The notes under the pieces: generated by a model
The model's database searches: none
What the model was told of the DNA's origin: nothing
The model's input: the letters and a program-made list of their open reading frames with translations, nothing else
Translations under genes and position numbers: made by a program
Shown here: positions 1 through 12,850 of the stretch, in pieces
Numbering within the stretch: position 1 is the first letter of the stretch
How the letters are laid out: each line of letters begins with the position of its first letter
Origin: Cudoniella acicularis
Lineage: Eukaryota > Ascomycota > Leotiomycetes > Helotiales > Helotiaceae
DNA length: 40,138 nt
Assembly (NCBI GenBank): GCA_013054445.1
Contig: JAAMPI010000384.1
Location: 1-40,138 of the forward strand
Reading direction: 5' to 3'

Positions 1-3000
1 GTGGTCGTTTGAGGCTAGTCGATCCTCCTGGGCTATAGGCAGGCGCGGCTGCATTCAACCCACCTCGTTGCCCAGGATTGTTTCCTCGACCTCTCCCAGG
101 TTGCCCAACACCACGCCCTGCTTGATATGGCTGGTGTCCACCGCGGCCGCGATTTGCAGGTCCTCCTCGGATGGTGGGAATCCCGGAAGTTCGACCTGTA
201 TTATTTCCCTGTTGAGGAGCCTTCAAGGTGGGTCAGTCCATGAGTTTGTTCAGGAAGCCGAATACAACTTACATTAGGAATACTGGTAATAGGGGGAGCA
301 CTTGTAGCACTTGTGCCATTGGGCCCAGAAGGAGTACTTGACGCCTGGGAAGGTGTTTGTGGGATATTGGTACTGGGTCCTTCGGTCTTTACTTCGGCTT
401 GCTTAGAAGCTCCATTGGACTGAGCGACGGGTTCTAAATATTGCCTGTTAGCAAAGTCCTAGCGCAACGTCATGAGTAACTTACCGGTGGCTGGTGCCGC
501 TGGTGGTGGTGGAGGAGGTTTGTACATCTTTACAACCTCCCAAACCTCGGAAACAGGCTTTTCGGGCGTGTCTTTGGCAGCCTTTTCCACGATCTCGAGT
601 TTTCCGTTAGCCATTTTGACCCTGTTCTCTGCCATATTGAGTTTCAAAGACGATTTCTTCTCCGTCATGAACACAGCCTGTGACTGTGACGTGTCTGCTT
701 TTTGTTGGGCTTCAGAGAGCTGCTTCTCAAACGCGTCTTTGACCTTTTGTGTTTCTTCCCCAAGCTTCTTTTTGATGTTATTGGCAACAATAGATTTAAC
801 GGTCGGATTTGTAGTGAGCAATTCCCGAACTTGGGAATCGGACAAATTCGCCAAATCAAAAGTAGCTCCTGAAGGCTTCTGACTAGGAGTCGCCGGAGTG
901 GCTGGTGTAGCTGGCACGGCGAGGGTTGAATCATCTTTCGGCTTCGAGGGAGTAGTAGAAACCGTAAGCGGCGTTGGAGGCTTGGCCATCATGGCTTCAG
1001 CAAGCCAAATCTGCTTCTCTTGGTCGAGTTTCAATTTGTATTCATCCTCAAGTTCCTTCTTCTGATTCTCACGTGACTCGGCTAGTTTCTTATTCAAGGC
1101 AGCCTTCATCTTGTCAGATCGCGTTTTCAAGGTGGCTTCCATCTGCTCCTCAATTTTAGCGGCTTTATCTTCTTGCTCTTTGGCTTTTGCTTCCGCTGCT
1201 GCAATTCGCTCCTCCAATGCTTTTTTTTCTTGTTCGGAAATGGCGGCCTTGGATGTTTCATCGATCTGACCCTCTTCATTACCACTTTCGGCATTGTCCA
1301 GAGATGTTGAAAGCTGCTTGGAGCGAAGCTCTGCAGCTTCAGCAACAGCGGCGTCCCTCTGGGATGTAATGTTCTCCAACTGCTCTTGCAAGCCCTTGAG
1401 TTGTGCCTCGATGGCTGATTTTTCCTGGGTAACTTCGTCGAGCTGCTTTTGAAGTTGTGTAAGCTGTTGCTCAATCATTTTATTGTTTTGAGACTCAGTG
1501 GTTGTTGTTTCAGGCAATTGGCTAGGTGGAGATTTTGAGGTAGAGGTTAAAGCACGGTCACGTTCAGACTTTGCCATTTCAAGCTCCTGCGTAATGGATG
1601 CAACTTGTTGTTCCGCTGAGCTCTTTTCTCGAATTGCAGTCTCAAGCTGTTGTTGAAATCCCGACAATTGCTGTTGCAGAGCCTCCTTTTCTTGTATCGC
1701 TGCATCTCTTTCGGCAGTACGGTCATTCTTCTCCTTCGTTTGTATTCTCGATCGTTCTTTGGCCTGGTCGATTAACTTTTGACGCGACTGTTGCCAACCA
1801 GCTTTCTCAGCCTCGAGACCTTGAATCTTGTCTTGCAATGGTTGTTTGTCTTCAAGTAATGAATCTCTCTCCACGCGTAGAGTCTCAATAGTCTCTTTAA
1901 GCTGTTCCATTTCCGCTGGGTCGATACGATCATACTTCGATATAATATCTTGAGTGCGTTTCTGCCATCGGTCGCGGTCCTCCTGCAGCAGACGCATTTC
2001 ACCGTCCGTTGTCTCCTTGCCATGCTCAAGCTCCCGAATCCTGTTCTCCAAAGGCTGCATTTGCTCAAGCAATTCTTCGACCTTTTTTTGTCTTCTCGGC
2101 CAGTTGTGTTTGAGCTTGTCGAGCCTCGTTTCGCAAGGTGATGCTACTCTCCCGGAAGAGGTTCAGCTCATTTAATTTTTCTATCAGATCCTTGTGCGCG
2201 ATAGAACTCCTACTTCCGTCGGCGTGGAGTCGACGTTCTTGGTCAAGCTTCAACCTGCTCTCGTCCAGTTGAGATTGCGTGTAATCAAGCTGTTGTTGCA
2301 AGCGCTTGGCTTCTTGAACTTTGAGTTCGTATTGTACTTCAACGATCTCTTTTTCGCGCCTGAGAAAGGCGTTGAGTTCCCGAAGACCATCAGCAGTACG
2401 GTCATAGGTAGCCTCAGAAGCTGGAGATCCGGCATCGCCAGCATCAGCTGAAATCGTGCGGCTTTGCTGGAGGGCTGAAATTTGAGCTCCAACATTGTCG
2501 AGCTGTTGGTGCAGGAGCTTGTTCTGGGCACTGACATCGTCGCGTCGAGATCGCAATTCTTTCAATTCCTGCTCGAACTGCTGGCGTCGTTCTTCCCAAG
2601 AGCTTTCGCTCTGACTCAAAGCAACACGAGCCGATTCGGCGTCAGCCCTCAGGCCTGCGGACTCTGTCTTCAATTGGTTGTGCTCCGCACGAAGATTCTG
2701 AAGGAGCTTGGCGGCCTCGGCATGCTTGACTAGCTCATTTTCGTAATCTTGCTGGGCTTTGGTGGCTATCGCTGCCTGTACACGCAAATCCTGTTGGTGG
2801 AATTGTGCGGCTGTAGCATGCCTCTCATCCTCATCCTTGAGTCGCGATATTTCTTGTTCCAAGCTATTTTTCTCCTCTTCGGCTTTCCTAGCTATCTCAG
2901 ATTGTTGGTTTCGGACGGTCGTTAATTCATTGTTCGTTGTTGTGAGCTCTGTTGAAATGTCATCCACTCGTTGTTGCAATTCACGAATCTTAGCATCCTT

Positions 3001-6000
3001 CTCTTCGATTACACGATCCATTTCCTCCCGGTATTGATCCTGAGTAGCATTGAGGCTCTGCAGCTCCTCCTCGGATGATTGACTAATAGACCTGTATTGT
3101 TCCATCTGGCTTTTAGTGCTCTCGAGCTCTGATCTCGCAAGATCTAGGTCTCTCTTCAATTCCGAGACCTCAATAGCGAGCTCCTGTTCTCTGCTAAGCG
3201 TGTCATCTTGAAGAGTATCGCCGTTTTCATTGGCCCCTCCGTCAACGGTGTTGACAGCTCGTGGAGTGGGTCGCGGTTGGAGCAATTCAACCCGTTCTTC
3301 AGCGCTCTTCAACTCGATTGTCAGCTCATCGACTCGTGCCTGGAGATGATCACGGGTTGTTTTCGCGGCTACTAGCTCCTCGCGAACTTGGCTCAAGCTG
3401 CTAGCCAGATTATCAATACGTTTTTGATTTTGTTGAGAGTCATATTCTTTCCGCAGTTGAGCCTTCTTGTTATCCTCGACTTCGTCATTGAGTTTGCGCT
3501 TTGTTGTAGACAGCTCTGTTTCGAGATTTTCTACTTGAGTCTGGAGGCGCCGTCTGGTCTCTGATTCAGAAAGTTCTCGCTCGTTTTGAAGGGTTTGTTG
3601 GTTCGCAACGAGATTGTTTAGTCGCGTTCGTTCGTTCATTAGACCCTCATTATCCTGAGTGAGTCGATCCTGGATGTCTTTCCAAAGTGCCTTCTCGGCC
3701 TTGAGGTTGGCATTTTCATTGCGCATACTCTCTACCAAACCCTTCGCCTCAATTAGATCTTCTGCCACCTGTTGCGTTCGAAGATCTTGCTTTGCAGCAG
3801 CTTCGGAGAGTGTTTGTGACCGCTTCTGCAACTCACTGTTCTCATTTTGCAGCATCGTGTAGTTGGAATGAAGCATTTCGTATCGCTCATTGGCCAATGT
3901 GAGCTGGCTGCTGACTTTTGCAATCTCAGCTTGAAGAGAGCCCTTTTCAAGCGAAAGCTTTTCCGTCTGCTCTTTCATCGTTCGGCGATCGATAGTTTGC
4001 TCTTCCCTATACTGGTCGAAGTGTGCTTGTAATTCTCTCAGTAATGCTGGGTAGTTGGTGCTGGTTCCAAGACTCTGTTCGATACTGGGTACCACTCCAT
4101 TCTGATTGCCATCGACTGATTGTCCGAAAACCGAGGCAAGCTCGGACGCAGGTGGCAGTTGGCCCCGATGTTGGAGCATGCGCCGGAACATATCTCTCTC
4201 CTTGATGTAGCTTTCGGATCGAGTAATCATGGATTGGAGTTCGTCCTTATAATTCTCAATCTTAGCTTGAAGGCTTTGAACTTCTTCGTGGTCCTTGGCA
4301 GCTTGATGCTTAGCCGCCAATGCCTCCTCACTCTCCATCTGAGCACCTAATTGTCGGGTAATCTTGAGAAGCTCTTGATTCTTGTCCTGAAGCTCCCTGA
4401 TGTTCCGAAATACCGTCAGCCGCTGGCTAATGAATCGGTCGGTATCGGTGAGACCTTCAAGAGCATCCTCGCTAACTTCACCTCGGGCAAGTCGTTCGAG
4501 CTGCAATCTTTCTGCAGCACTAAGAGCATCGAGTCCTCTCTCTCGTGCGTCCAGATCGGACAAGAGCATCTTGATTTGAGCGCTGAGATCCCGCAACTGC
4601 TGACGCAAAATATTTGCTTCGGCTTGCACTGTTGAAGCCTCGCTTTCAGCCTTCCTAAGGTCCTTCTTCGCGCGATCACGCTCCTTGCCAGTTTGGTCGA
4701 CAAATTTAGACATTTCCACAACTTCTTGCTGCAAGCGTTCGTGCTCGGCTTGCAGTTCCTCGATTTCAGGCTGCTTGGCTTCCAAGCCACTAACCATCTC
4801 CTCCACCTGGAGCGTAAGATCCGCGTTTCTCCGCTTTTCACTCGCCAGTTGAGCTTTAACCTTGTACAATTCATCAATGGCTTGAGTTGCTGTGATGGCG
4901 GACTTGCTTCGAACAGATCCCGGAGTGCCGAATTGGGCTGGAGAGCCCGATCTTCCATATACCGAACCATTGAGGCCTTGTCGAGGTGTCCCGGGAATAG
5001 AGCCTGGTCGGGGTTGCGCTGCCACAAGTACTTCAAGACGATCCACCTCAGCTTCTAGCTCAGCAATACGGTGCTCAGCTTGCTCTCTCTCCTGGCGTTC
5101 CGATTCAGCCTGCTGTGCATAACGACTAACCTCCTCAGCGGCATCGTCTTTAGCTTTTTCAAATCTCGACTCAACCTCCTGAAGCCTATTCCGGTGGGTC
5201 TCCGTTTGTTGAGATTGGAGTTCGGCCAGGCGATTTGCGCTCTCCAATTCTTGGCGGAATCCCTCTTCGGTTTTGGCAGCAGCTTCTTGAAGTTGCTGGA
5301 TGCTAGTAAAAGCATCGTCCGCCTTCTTTTGCACCTCATCCAATCTATTTCTAAGCACCTGCTCAGTCCTCTTCAACGACTCGAGGCTTGAATTTGAGTC
5401 TTCATTCAAACGTTGAAGTTCAGCAATCCTAGCACCTTTTTCCTTTCGGTATTTCAAAGCCTCTGCGCTCTTGGTCTTCAGCTCACTTTCGAACCATTCG
5501 GTATTGCGTTTCGCCAGTTCGACTTCTTGTTTAAGAGATTGTTCACGAAATTTAGCGCTAGACGCTGCTGAGTTAGCGTTTTGAACCGATTGCTGTAAAG
5601 CCGTAATTTGCTGGCTAAGCTCCAGACCCTTCTGGTGCTGCTTTTGCAAGTCTTGAGCGAGATTGTCGTTTGCCGTAGTCTTCGATTCAAGAACAGCCAC
5701 AGTGTCACGGTTTGCAGATTCCAGGGACGCGATGCGCGCGCGCAAAGTTTCAACTTCCGAATTAGAGGTAGATGTCGAGGACTTAAGGGTCTGCAGCTCA
5801 GTTTCGAGGGAGGAGCGTATATTTTCTGGATTGTAGAAAAGTCAGTAATGTTTTCACTGTAATGGTACGTCTTAGAATACAGGAGTAATGACCTTCTTCT
5901 TTCAACTTTGTCCGAACCTCTTCAACAGTCCTCTGTGCCTTCTCGAGGCTGGCCCGTAGACCATCGATGCGCGTCTCTGAGCTCCTAACTGCATTCTCAA

Positions 6001-6184
6001 GTTCAATGTCCACCCTTAGCTTATCAGCATTGAGCTCATCATGCTCGCGCGCCTTTGCTGTAACAGCTTCGAGGACTGATCGAACAAGTTCCGCGGTGGG
6101 GGTATCGAGGACAGAGGCGAGGGTTGTTTGCGGTAAACTCAGGTATCCAGAGAGGTAATCGACATCCACTAGTGCCGCAGCCAT
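1..6184 (-). CDS. MLP1: Nuclear pore basket protein, Mlp1/Tpr family (3' partial, one frameshift)
   Basis: This is a giant coiled-coil protein of the nuclear pore inner basket (Mlp1/Mlp2/Tpr/Nup211 family), which anchors mRNA export and quality-control factors. Exons by splice sites are 6184-5893, 5825-485, 433-273 and 208-1. Introns are 67, 51 and 64 bp, and branch sites TACTGAC, GCTAAC and ACTGAC are visible. The N-terminus (about residues 1-95) has the family look, followed by about 1,600 residues of almost continuous heptad coiled coil rich in E, Q, K, R and L. The tail is Pro/Ser/Thr-rich and then Gly/Arg-rich (RGRGG, GRGRGNN), and runs off the left edge. The visible length of about 2,000 residues fits fungal Tpr homologues. 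The reading frame breaks at an A7 run (minus strand, 2083-2089). The downstream frame resumes immediately and continues the coiled coil to the next canonical donor. The first donor is the weak GTCATT. The gene is divergent from TFIIE beta. Confidence 0.9.
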
Positions 6185-6781
6185 AATTACAAATGGATCC
6201 TCATGAAGGTGACTGGACTTCGCATGGAGCCAAATCAGTCAAGGCGATGGAGACTAGGCGAAAGCGCGTCCCGTGAATGCGCTAGAAGGAGGGATAGAAG
6301 TACTGTTTTTGTGGGATATCGGAGGAAGAACTCGGGATTCAACGGATATCTTGAGGTGGCAGAGTGAATGGCCCCTCGTTGGTGGGTGAGATTTCCGTAC
6401 AAGGGACGTGGTGTTGATATTTCACGACTCTCTTTGAAGCTCCAAAGGGTATCCATCCGCTTAAGCACTAGCGCACTTTTCCAGGATGCCGTGCAGTTCC
6501 AGGCTCGGCTCGCTCAGACACTAGAGCCTTGTGGATAACTCTACCTCACTCCTCGCCTTGCGCCCTCTTTGTCCTCGATCAACTTAATCCCCATACAATC
6601 GTTGCACGACACTGGGGAATCTTACTGGCTTTCTTTCCTTGCCCACCTCAATACTACCATATACGGCACATTCTGGAATTTACTAAGCTGCTTTCATAAT
6701 CCAGCCTGAGGCCAAGTACAGTACATCAAACGTCGGCCACAGGCAGGTCAGCAACCTCACTCATCTTCGATCCCCGACACC
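6185..6781. promoter_or_regulatory. Bidirectional promoter region between MLP1 and TFIIE beta
   Basis: This 597 bp spacer separates the two divergent start codons and must hold both promoters and 5' leaders. I see no convincing coding sequence. The short open frames here lack coding character. Confidence 0.6.
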
Positions 6782-7684
6782 ATGTCTTCCCATCTCGAGA
6801 AGCTGCAGCAGGCTTTCAAAAGTAATGTGACATCTGCTTCGACAAAGATTACTGCGAAACGAACCTCCCTGGCGCCACCACCACCCGAAGCCGCCCCCTC
6901 CCCTGCCCCATCGAATTCATCAAACACATCCAAAGCTGGAAAGGACACAAAGCGCAAGCGAGAAGTTCAAAATGTGGTCTACTCCCAGCCTGCGGCAACA
7001 GGGTATGGTTCGGAAGCTTTTACTCAAGTCACCTATGTGATTGAATTCTTGAAGAAAAAGGACGAAGCGAAGACCTTCCGAGAGATCCTCGAATACCTCA
7101 GCCAAGTCCACGCTGATGAGGCAACGAAGAAACTCATCGCATCGATCCTGAGACGCCACGACCGTGTCAAATGGCTACCAGACCCGCAGTTGAAGCTTCA
7201 GACGTGGGACTCGGGCACTTTTCTCCATCAGCCACTAATCAACGTCCGCACAAAGCAAGATCTGATTGGCTATCTACAAAGCAGACCAGATGCTCAAGGA
7301 GTACATGTCAAGGACTTGAAAGACGGCTGGCCTGACTGTGAAGACGCTATTGACGAGTTGGAAGCCGAGCATAAGATCTTGGTTACCCGGACAAAGAAGG
7401 ACAATCATGCCAGGATGGTTTGGAGCAATGATCCATCTCTTGTCCATAATGTCGATCTGGAATTCCAACATATGTGGCACAAAACGGAACTTCCAACCAT
7501 CGACGAGCTGGTGAGGAAGCTTCAGGATGCTGGTCAAAAGCCCGCAAGCGAGGATCCTAGCAAGCGTGTAAAGGCTGCTCCCAAAGCAAAGGAGAAGAAG
7601 AAGAAAGCCCCGAGAAAGGGTGGGAAAATTACGAATCAGCATATGCTACACCTTCTTAAGGACTATGACAAGACCCGGAAGTAG
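6782..7684 (+). CDS. TFA2: Transcription initiation factor IIE subunit beta
   Basis: This is the small subunit of TFIIE. With the alpha subunit it joins the RNA polymerase II pre-initiation complex and helps recruit and regulate TFIIH; it acts in the nucleus. The single-exon protein has 300 residues (yeast Tfa2 is about 330). The N-terminus SSHLEKLQQAFKSN is typical of fungal orthologues. A low-complexity Ala/Pro/Ser stretch follows, then a winged-helix region (about residues 75-140, including YVIEFLKKKDEAKTFREILEY) and a second winged-helix-like segment (about 150-215). The tail is a strongly basic Lys-rich tract (KEKKKKAPRKGG) and ends KDYDKTRK, as expected for DNA contact. The start is the first ATG of the frame, preceded by CACC, a good fungal context. 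Confidence 0.93.
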   Translation: MSSHLEKLQQAFKSNVTSASTKITAKRTSLAPPPPEAAPSPAPSNSSNTSKAGKDTKRKREVQNVVYSQPAATGYGSEAFTQVTYVIEFLKKKDEAKTFREILEYLSQVHADEATKKLIASILRRHDRVKWLPDPQLKLQTWDSGTFLHQPLINVRTKQDLIGYLQSRPDAQGVHVKDLKDGWPDCEDAIDELEAEHKILVTRTKKDNHARMVWSNDPSLVHNVDLEFQHMWHKTELPTIDELVRKLQDAGQKPASEDPSKRVKAAPKAKEKKKKAPRKGGKITNQHMLHLLKDYDKTRK

Positions 7685-8322
7685 TCTGAAATATACTGGA
7701 TGGCTCAGAACCTCTTACTTTCCAACACATGGGTTGCGCCTTATGGTAGTTTGAGAGTCGAGAGTATCGGCATGGAGATTCATCATCGTCTTTTAGCGTT
7801 GGCGTTCAGGACTATGATGCCAAAAATAAAGAATAGTCAAGGTAAGAAGATCTCATAGTGGTATAGAGGGTAAGTATTTCAAGGAAGAATGCGAAAGCCA
7901 GGAAAAAAAACCGAGGCGCCCCATGCTCTCTGGGAGGTAAAGCCACTACATATCATTCCGCCAAATGCATGATTTTGCACCTGAATACTTTTGTGTTTCG
8001 AGGTTCAAATAAAGATGCACCTGTGATCTTTCCCTGCCACATGCGCTGAGCCCCATAATTTCGGAACGCTTGATAGGTAGACCCCGAAGGCCGACCATGA
8101 GACTATGAGGGGTGCAAAAGGTCGGAGCTCGGCTTCAGCTTCCTTGTTGATTTCTAATCAATCTCTGCCCAGAGACCCTCTGATAAGTAATCAGAATCAT
8201 TCGTTCCTTGGTGTCTTTTATTATAATTGTTCTACTGTAGCCCAGTATCCTTCGTTCTTTCATACTCTAAATTTATAGAGGTTATAAGTTTCAAGTACAT
8301 GTTTAAACCTACCATACGCAAG
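7685..8322. other. Intergenic region: TFIIE beta 3' end and upstream region of the DsbA-like gene
   Basis: No gene is recognised in this stretch. It should contain the TFIIE beta 3' UTR and the promoter and leader of the next gene. An in-frame ATG at 8227 or 8299 could extend the next protein, but the family alignment favours 8323. Confidence 0.5.
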
Positions 8323-9045
8323 ATGACGCAATTCAACATTGAGATTGTGAGCGACACAGTTTGCCCATGGTGCTATGTTGGCAAGCAGAAACTGGAACAG
8401 GCAATCAAGGCCTACAAAGAGTTACACCCAAACTCGAACGACACATTCTCCACGACATGGATGCCTTTCTATCTCAATCCGGATGCGCCAAAAATTGGCA
8501 AGTATTTCAGAAACTGATTTCGAACCCCTATAATTCTAATCCTTGATTCAGGCGTTGACAAGAGGGCATACTACCTCTCCAGATTCGGCGAAGAACGTTC
8601 TGAGTTGATGTTCGAGCGTCTCTCCGCGATAGGCAAAGATGCTGGAATTGCCTTCAAATTCGGTGGTAGAACCGGAAATACCCGCGACAGCCATCGCCTC
8701 ATTCAACTAGGAAAATCAAAGTCCCCCGCCATACAGACCCGTGTAGTAGAGGAGCTTTTTGCGGCATATTTCGAAAATGAAGGCGACATCACAAGTCACG
8801 AAACATTGAAGAATGCGGGGATCAAAGCTGGGTTGGAGGAGAAAGAGGTCATCAAGTGGTTGGAAAGTGATGAGGGAGGGCCAGCGGTTGATAAAGAGGT
8901 TGAGGCGGCAAGCCGGAACCAGATCAGTGGGGTGCCGAATTATACGATTCAGGGTAAATATGTTGTCGGTGGCGCGCAAGATCCGGGAGTGTTCTTGAGG
9001 TTGTTTGAGAAAATTAAGGCTGCGGAAAAGGGCGCGAAGGCATGA
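8323..9045 (+). CDS. DsbA/FrnE-like thioredoxin-fold oxidoreductase
   Basis: This is a member of the DSBA-like thioredoxin family (FrnE type), presumed cytosolic because there is no signal peptide; the substrate is unknown. Exons are 8323-8497 and 8552-9045, giving 222 residues, the usual family size. The redox motif CPWC is at residues 14-17 (context VSDTVCPWCYVGK). A helical insertion follows, then the cis-proline loop (ISGVPNY) and the GKYVVGGAQDP strand near the C-terminus. The 54 bp intron begins GCAAGT rather than GT and ends TTCAG, with TTCTAAT as a branch site. No GT donor nearby keeps the frame, so this is a GC-AG intron. Start 8323 (MTQFNIEIVSD) matches the family N-terminus; in-frame ATGs at 8299 and 8227 are less likely. 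Confidence 0.9.
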
Positions 9046-9806
9046 AGTCGTGAGTCTTGAAGATGGTTCCTAGTTTGCTATTTGGCGTGTCTGCTTGGAG
9101 TTCTGGTTATCTTGTTTGACAGTATACCATGAGGAAGACCGGTAACAAGGTTGCCAAAATAAATGCAAACTCTCCAAAGTTTCGATTCGTGCATATCTAT
9201 GAAGGGGGATGGGATAACAATGTCGAATGTCTGCCTGTTGGATATTGCTCTTCCTCTAATATCAAGCTAATCAGTCCTACTTCTCCAGAGGAAGATGAAA
9301 GTATAAAGGCCTCGAGGGACATGAAAAGCTCAACCAACATAGCATGGAGACCCGTGTATAAGAAAACACTATCCCCTCAACCATTATGCGCGCAGTATTG
9401 CGAAATCCATTACAACACTCTAAATATCCCTACTACTGTGACACAATATGAGAACAAAAGTGGATTTAGCTCAAACCTGTCTATCTTCTTGCGTTAACTA
9501 TCTAGTTTCTAGCACTTTTCACTTATGACTATTTGCTAATATTTGAGTGTTTCGTACGAGTTCGCGATGCTGCGCGAATAACGTTCGAGGAGATATATCT
9601 TAAATCTCTGCTAAAACAATAGCTGAAGGCGCAGGTGTTGTTGCAGTATTCAGGAACCCATAACAAAACATGGATTTTAAATATTCTTATATTTCTTTGA
9701 AGATCCAGGCAATTTATGATAATATGATGCCTAGGCATTGAAGAGGGGATGATTCTACAAACCTGGGAATTGTGAGGATTGGGGAAACCGGTTCTGGATA
9801 ACCAAG

Positions 9807-9830
9807 AAGAAAAGAAAAGAAAAGAAAAAG
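9807..9830 (+). repeat. (AAAAG)n microsatellite
   Basis: A short purine tract of repeated AAAAG units in noncoding DNA. Confidence 0.8.
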
Positions 9831-11094
9831 GCAAAAATATCATTGCACAAACTCAATAAACGGAATCAACACCCAAATTGAACACTCTTCCATGTTCCTT
9901 CAAACGTTACCTCACAATAAAAAGCTGCCTAACCTCTTAAGTGTTGTTGTGGAAGTCCGACATTCCGGCCGGAAAAAAGGCCAACGGTTCAATCTGTTTA
10001 CAAATAACAACACCAAGAACAAAACCGCATATAAGGAAAAAGCCTTTCACATACGACCATAGACTGAGGATGAACTGGGCATCCCGTCCGCTCTGCCATA
10101 CATAAGCTTCAGATCGGCAGATTAGTAGTTGGGTCGGTGACGACCAGCGAATACCTGCTGTTGTATGTTTTTTTGTTTCCCTTTCTATTTTATGTTTTTA
10201 TTATATTTTTGGGGATTTGGATATTGAGGAGATTCTGTATTATGAAGAATCGATCTCAAGTGGCAGCTGGAGTCTTTCGTAAGTGTGAAGAGGCAGGAAG
10301 GTAATTGAGAAGCCTTGAGTTAGGGAGTTCACCGGAATATCAACTGAAACATAACAAGAAGTGCACCTGCGATTCGGGTCTCATCAAGCTCTCTTTATTA
10401 AGAGGATGACTGGTTAGGCGAGGCTGGTTTCCCTCGTCTTTCCATTTTTACCTACAGCCGGGGAGTTATTCGTCTTACGGGAGTGTCCTCCAAAGCATTA
10501 AACTGCCTACAAATAATATAGGATATCTCCAACGCAAACCTTAAAAGGGAGAGTCAGTATACGTACCGGAAAGAAGGAATCCGAAGTAGTTGGAGCCGAG
10601 CTAATGGCTGAGAACTTGTTAAATGATCAAAGAGTGTAACACTTCAATCTAGCGTTTACTGCTACAGAAGCTCTCCGTAGATGATTAGAAACGGAGAAAG
10701 TGGGTGGCTGAGTTTAACACTCTTTTTCAAGAGAAATATTTATAGTTCTATTCACAGACGTCACTTGCTGTTTCTAGAATTTTCACAACATCTGTTTCCT
10801 GGATCCAGGACCATTATTTTCAGAGTCCATCTTTGAGATTTTGACATAAAGTAGATCAAATAATAGAATAGCTGAGTTTGCCATCACTAATGTAATTTTA
10901 TGAATTAATACTGACTAGCTTGGTAGAACTTTGATATAGGGATTGAACATTATGAAGACCAAGCCTTAAAAAATCAACAATGAGTTGGCGGTAAAATTGA
11001 GAATCTTATACAACAACGATTGATCAAGCTGAAGCGGCTCGGTGTCGAAATCCTTTGCAGCTAGATCGCCGGTGCACATGCAATGTCTTCCCTT

Positions 11095-11109
11095 CCCCCC
11101 CCCCCCCCC
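11095..11109 (+). repeat. Homopolymer C15
   Basis: Fifteen consecutive C residues follow CCCTT in AT-rich noncoding DNA. The exact length is prone to sequencing error. Confidence 0.9.
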
Positions 11110-12850
11110 AAGATCTTTTCGCCCCTAGGATGGTTCCATGACTCGTTTTTCATCCTCATTCAATATTCTTTTTGATTAAATTTATATGCTCTGAATAGTA
11201 TCGATGCAGGGAATTCTTGGAGAATACGAATTGAGAAGAACTTTCTCAGTAGTAATTTATATGTGGATGACGGGAGCGCGGAAGTGAAATAGACGTTTAA
11301 TGGCACAGAAAATCCAAACTACCAAGAAAAAGTTCTGTGCAAGGTTATGAAGCACCAGTAACGATATCCATTTTTTGGGAGCAGCTCCCAAGCTGCTTTC
11401 TTCTGCCCAGGACCAGAATACGGGAGCATCCCAATGTAGTAGACATATATATTACGACAAGCTGGTTATCCGCTGGATCATCCAGCATGCAGACTTGACT
11501 CAATACACAGACACCGAAAGACGGTAACTAGTACCATTGAATAATTTGAATCCCGTATCCTGAGATTTCAGCAGGGGCGTTAGGGTAAAACTAAGATGAC
11601 TTGAAAGAAGACAGAATGTGGACGCTGACATGTTATGATAGAACGACGACGGCAAGGTGGACGGAAAGTTATGTGGAACAAGATCGGCCGTTCACAAGTG
11701 TATCGAGCCTTCTGAATTGCGGAAAAGCTATGGAGTGAACGGGACATATCTACTAGTATGTAACTGAGATGAGTCGTCGTCTAGTTTATGGCTAGTAATT
11801 CGAAACCAACATTTCGTCATCCCAAGAGCTATTCATCTGAACATGAATCGTACTCGACGACTAAGAACTCCGCTGCTCGCAATATAGTTCCTGCTTTTAT
11901 TGACAGATCCAAGACGAACAAATGGTGCTAATAATAAAAGTGCTGTTTGCAGGTTGGAATTCGAAAGACGAACATCCAAAGACTACGGTTGGAAAGATAT
12001 GACGGACGTGCAGGACCTCGGGAGAAGTTACGGCGGCATGAAAGCACGCTTGGCCCGGCAACTGTCACCAGGTAGCCTTTGGTGCCCGATGAACCTTCGT
12101 GACGACGTGATCAGACTAATGTCTGATTGATTTTAGCTTCCGCGTCCGTGAGCTCTCTTCGGACTGCAAGCAGCAGCAGCCGCCACCAGCTAGCTACCAG
12201 CCACCTGCACTGAGGACCTCTAGCGCGGGTCTGAGCAGCTGAGTTGCCACGAAGGATACCTCACACTCGCAGCCTCCGATCCCCGAGACTTCGAAGTTCT
12301 TCCAGAGTCCTTCTAGAAGGTTGACGGCGCTCGACATGTCAGGCAAAAGCTGTGAAGCTGAGACCTATTGTAAACTTGGGCTGGGGACATGGGGCGGGGC
12401 AACATGACGAACACATAGACAGCTGGTAGTCAGGCTAGAGCAAGCTAGATCTTCAAGATGAACCCATAATAGACTCTCCGTTTAAAGATCTGTCGAGGCA
12501 ATGGGATCGTCGATGCGATCGATATATTGTCCCATTATGGTTTGCAGCGGCCCGATGACCAGTTTCAGGGAGCCCACAGGCTCACAGGTTCAGAAGCACA
12601 AGATGGTGGCGGAAAGAGCAGTCTCCATTTCCAAGACATGGCTTTTCAATCTGGAGTAGTGTGTAGTGACTGAAAATGCCGGATTTCGTGGATTGAGACA
12701 GTGGACGATTTGGAATATTCCACAGGAAGACTCAGGGAGCGCTCTTTCGACATGTACCGGCGGGATAGCATACGAGTACGAGCGGTGGGGAAATAGGGGG
12801 CTGTCAGAAACACCTTGTGGATGTGGATGTGCATGTTCTTGAATCTAAAA

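Larger units (their letters stand above)
9046..12120. other. Gene desert, AT-rich part
   Basis: About 3 kb with no recognisable protein or RNA gene. Open frames are short and without family resemblance. It contains an (AAAAG)n tract near 9807-9830 and a C15 run at 11095-11109. It is visibly AT-richer than the flanking coding DNA and than the following 5 kb. Confidence 0.6.

Noticed and set aside
7702..7790. Minus-strand ATGATGA and CTGA boxes in the 3' flank of TFIIE beta
   Set aside because: Box spacing is possible, but there is no terminal stem and no recognisable rRNA guide; such box pairs occur by chance.
9129..9497. 122-codon plus-strand open frame after the DsbA-like gene
   Set aside because: No family resemblance, no good start context, AT-rich noncoding composition and it directly follows a stop codon's 3' flank.
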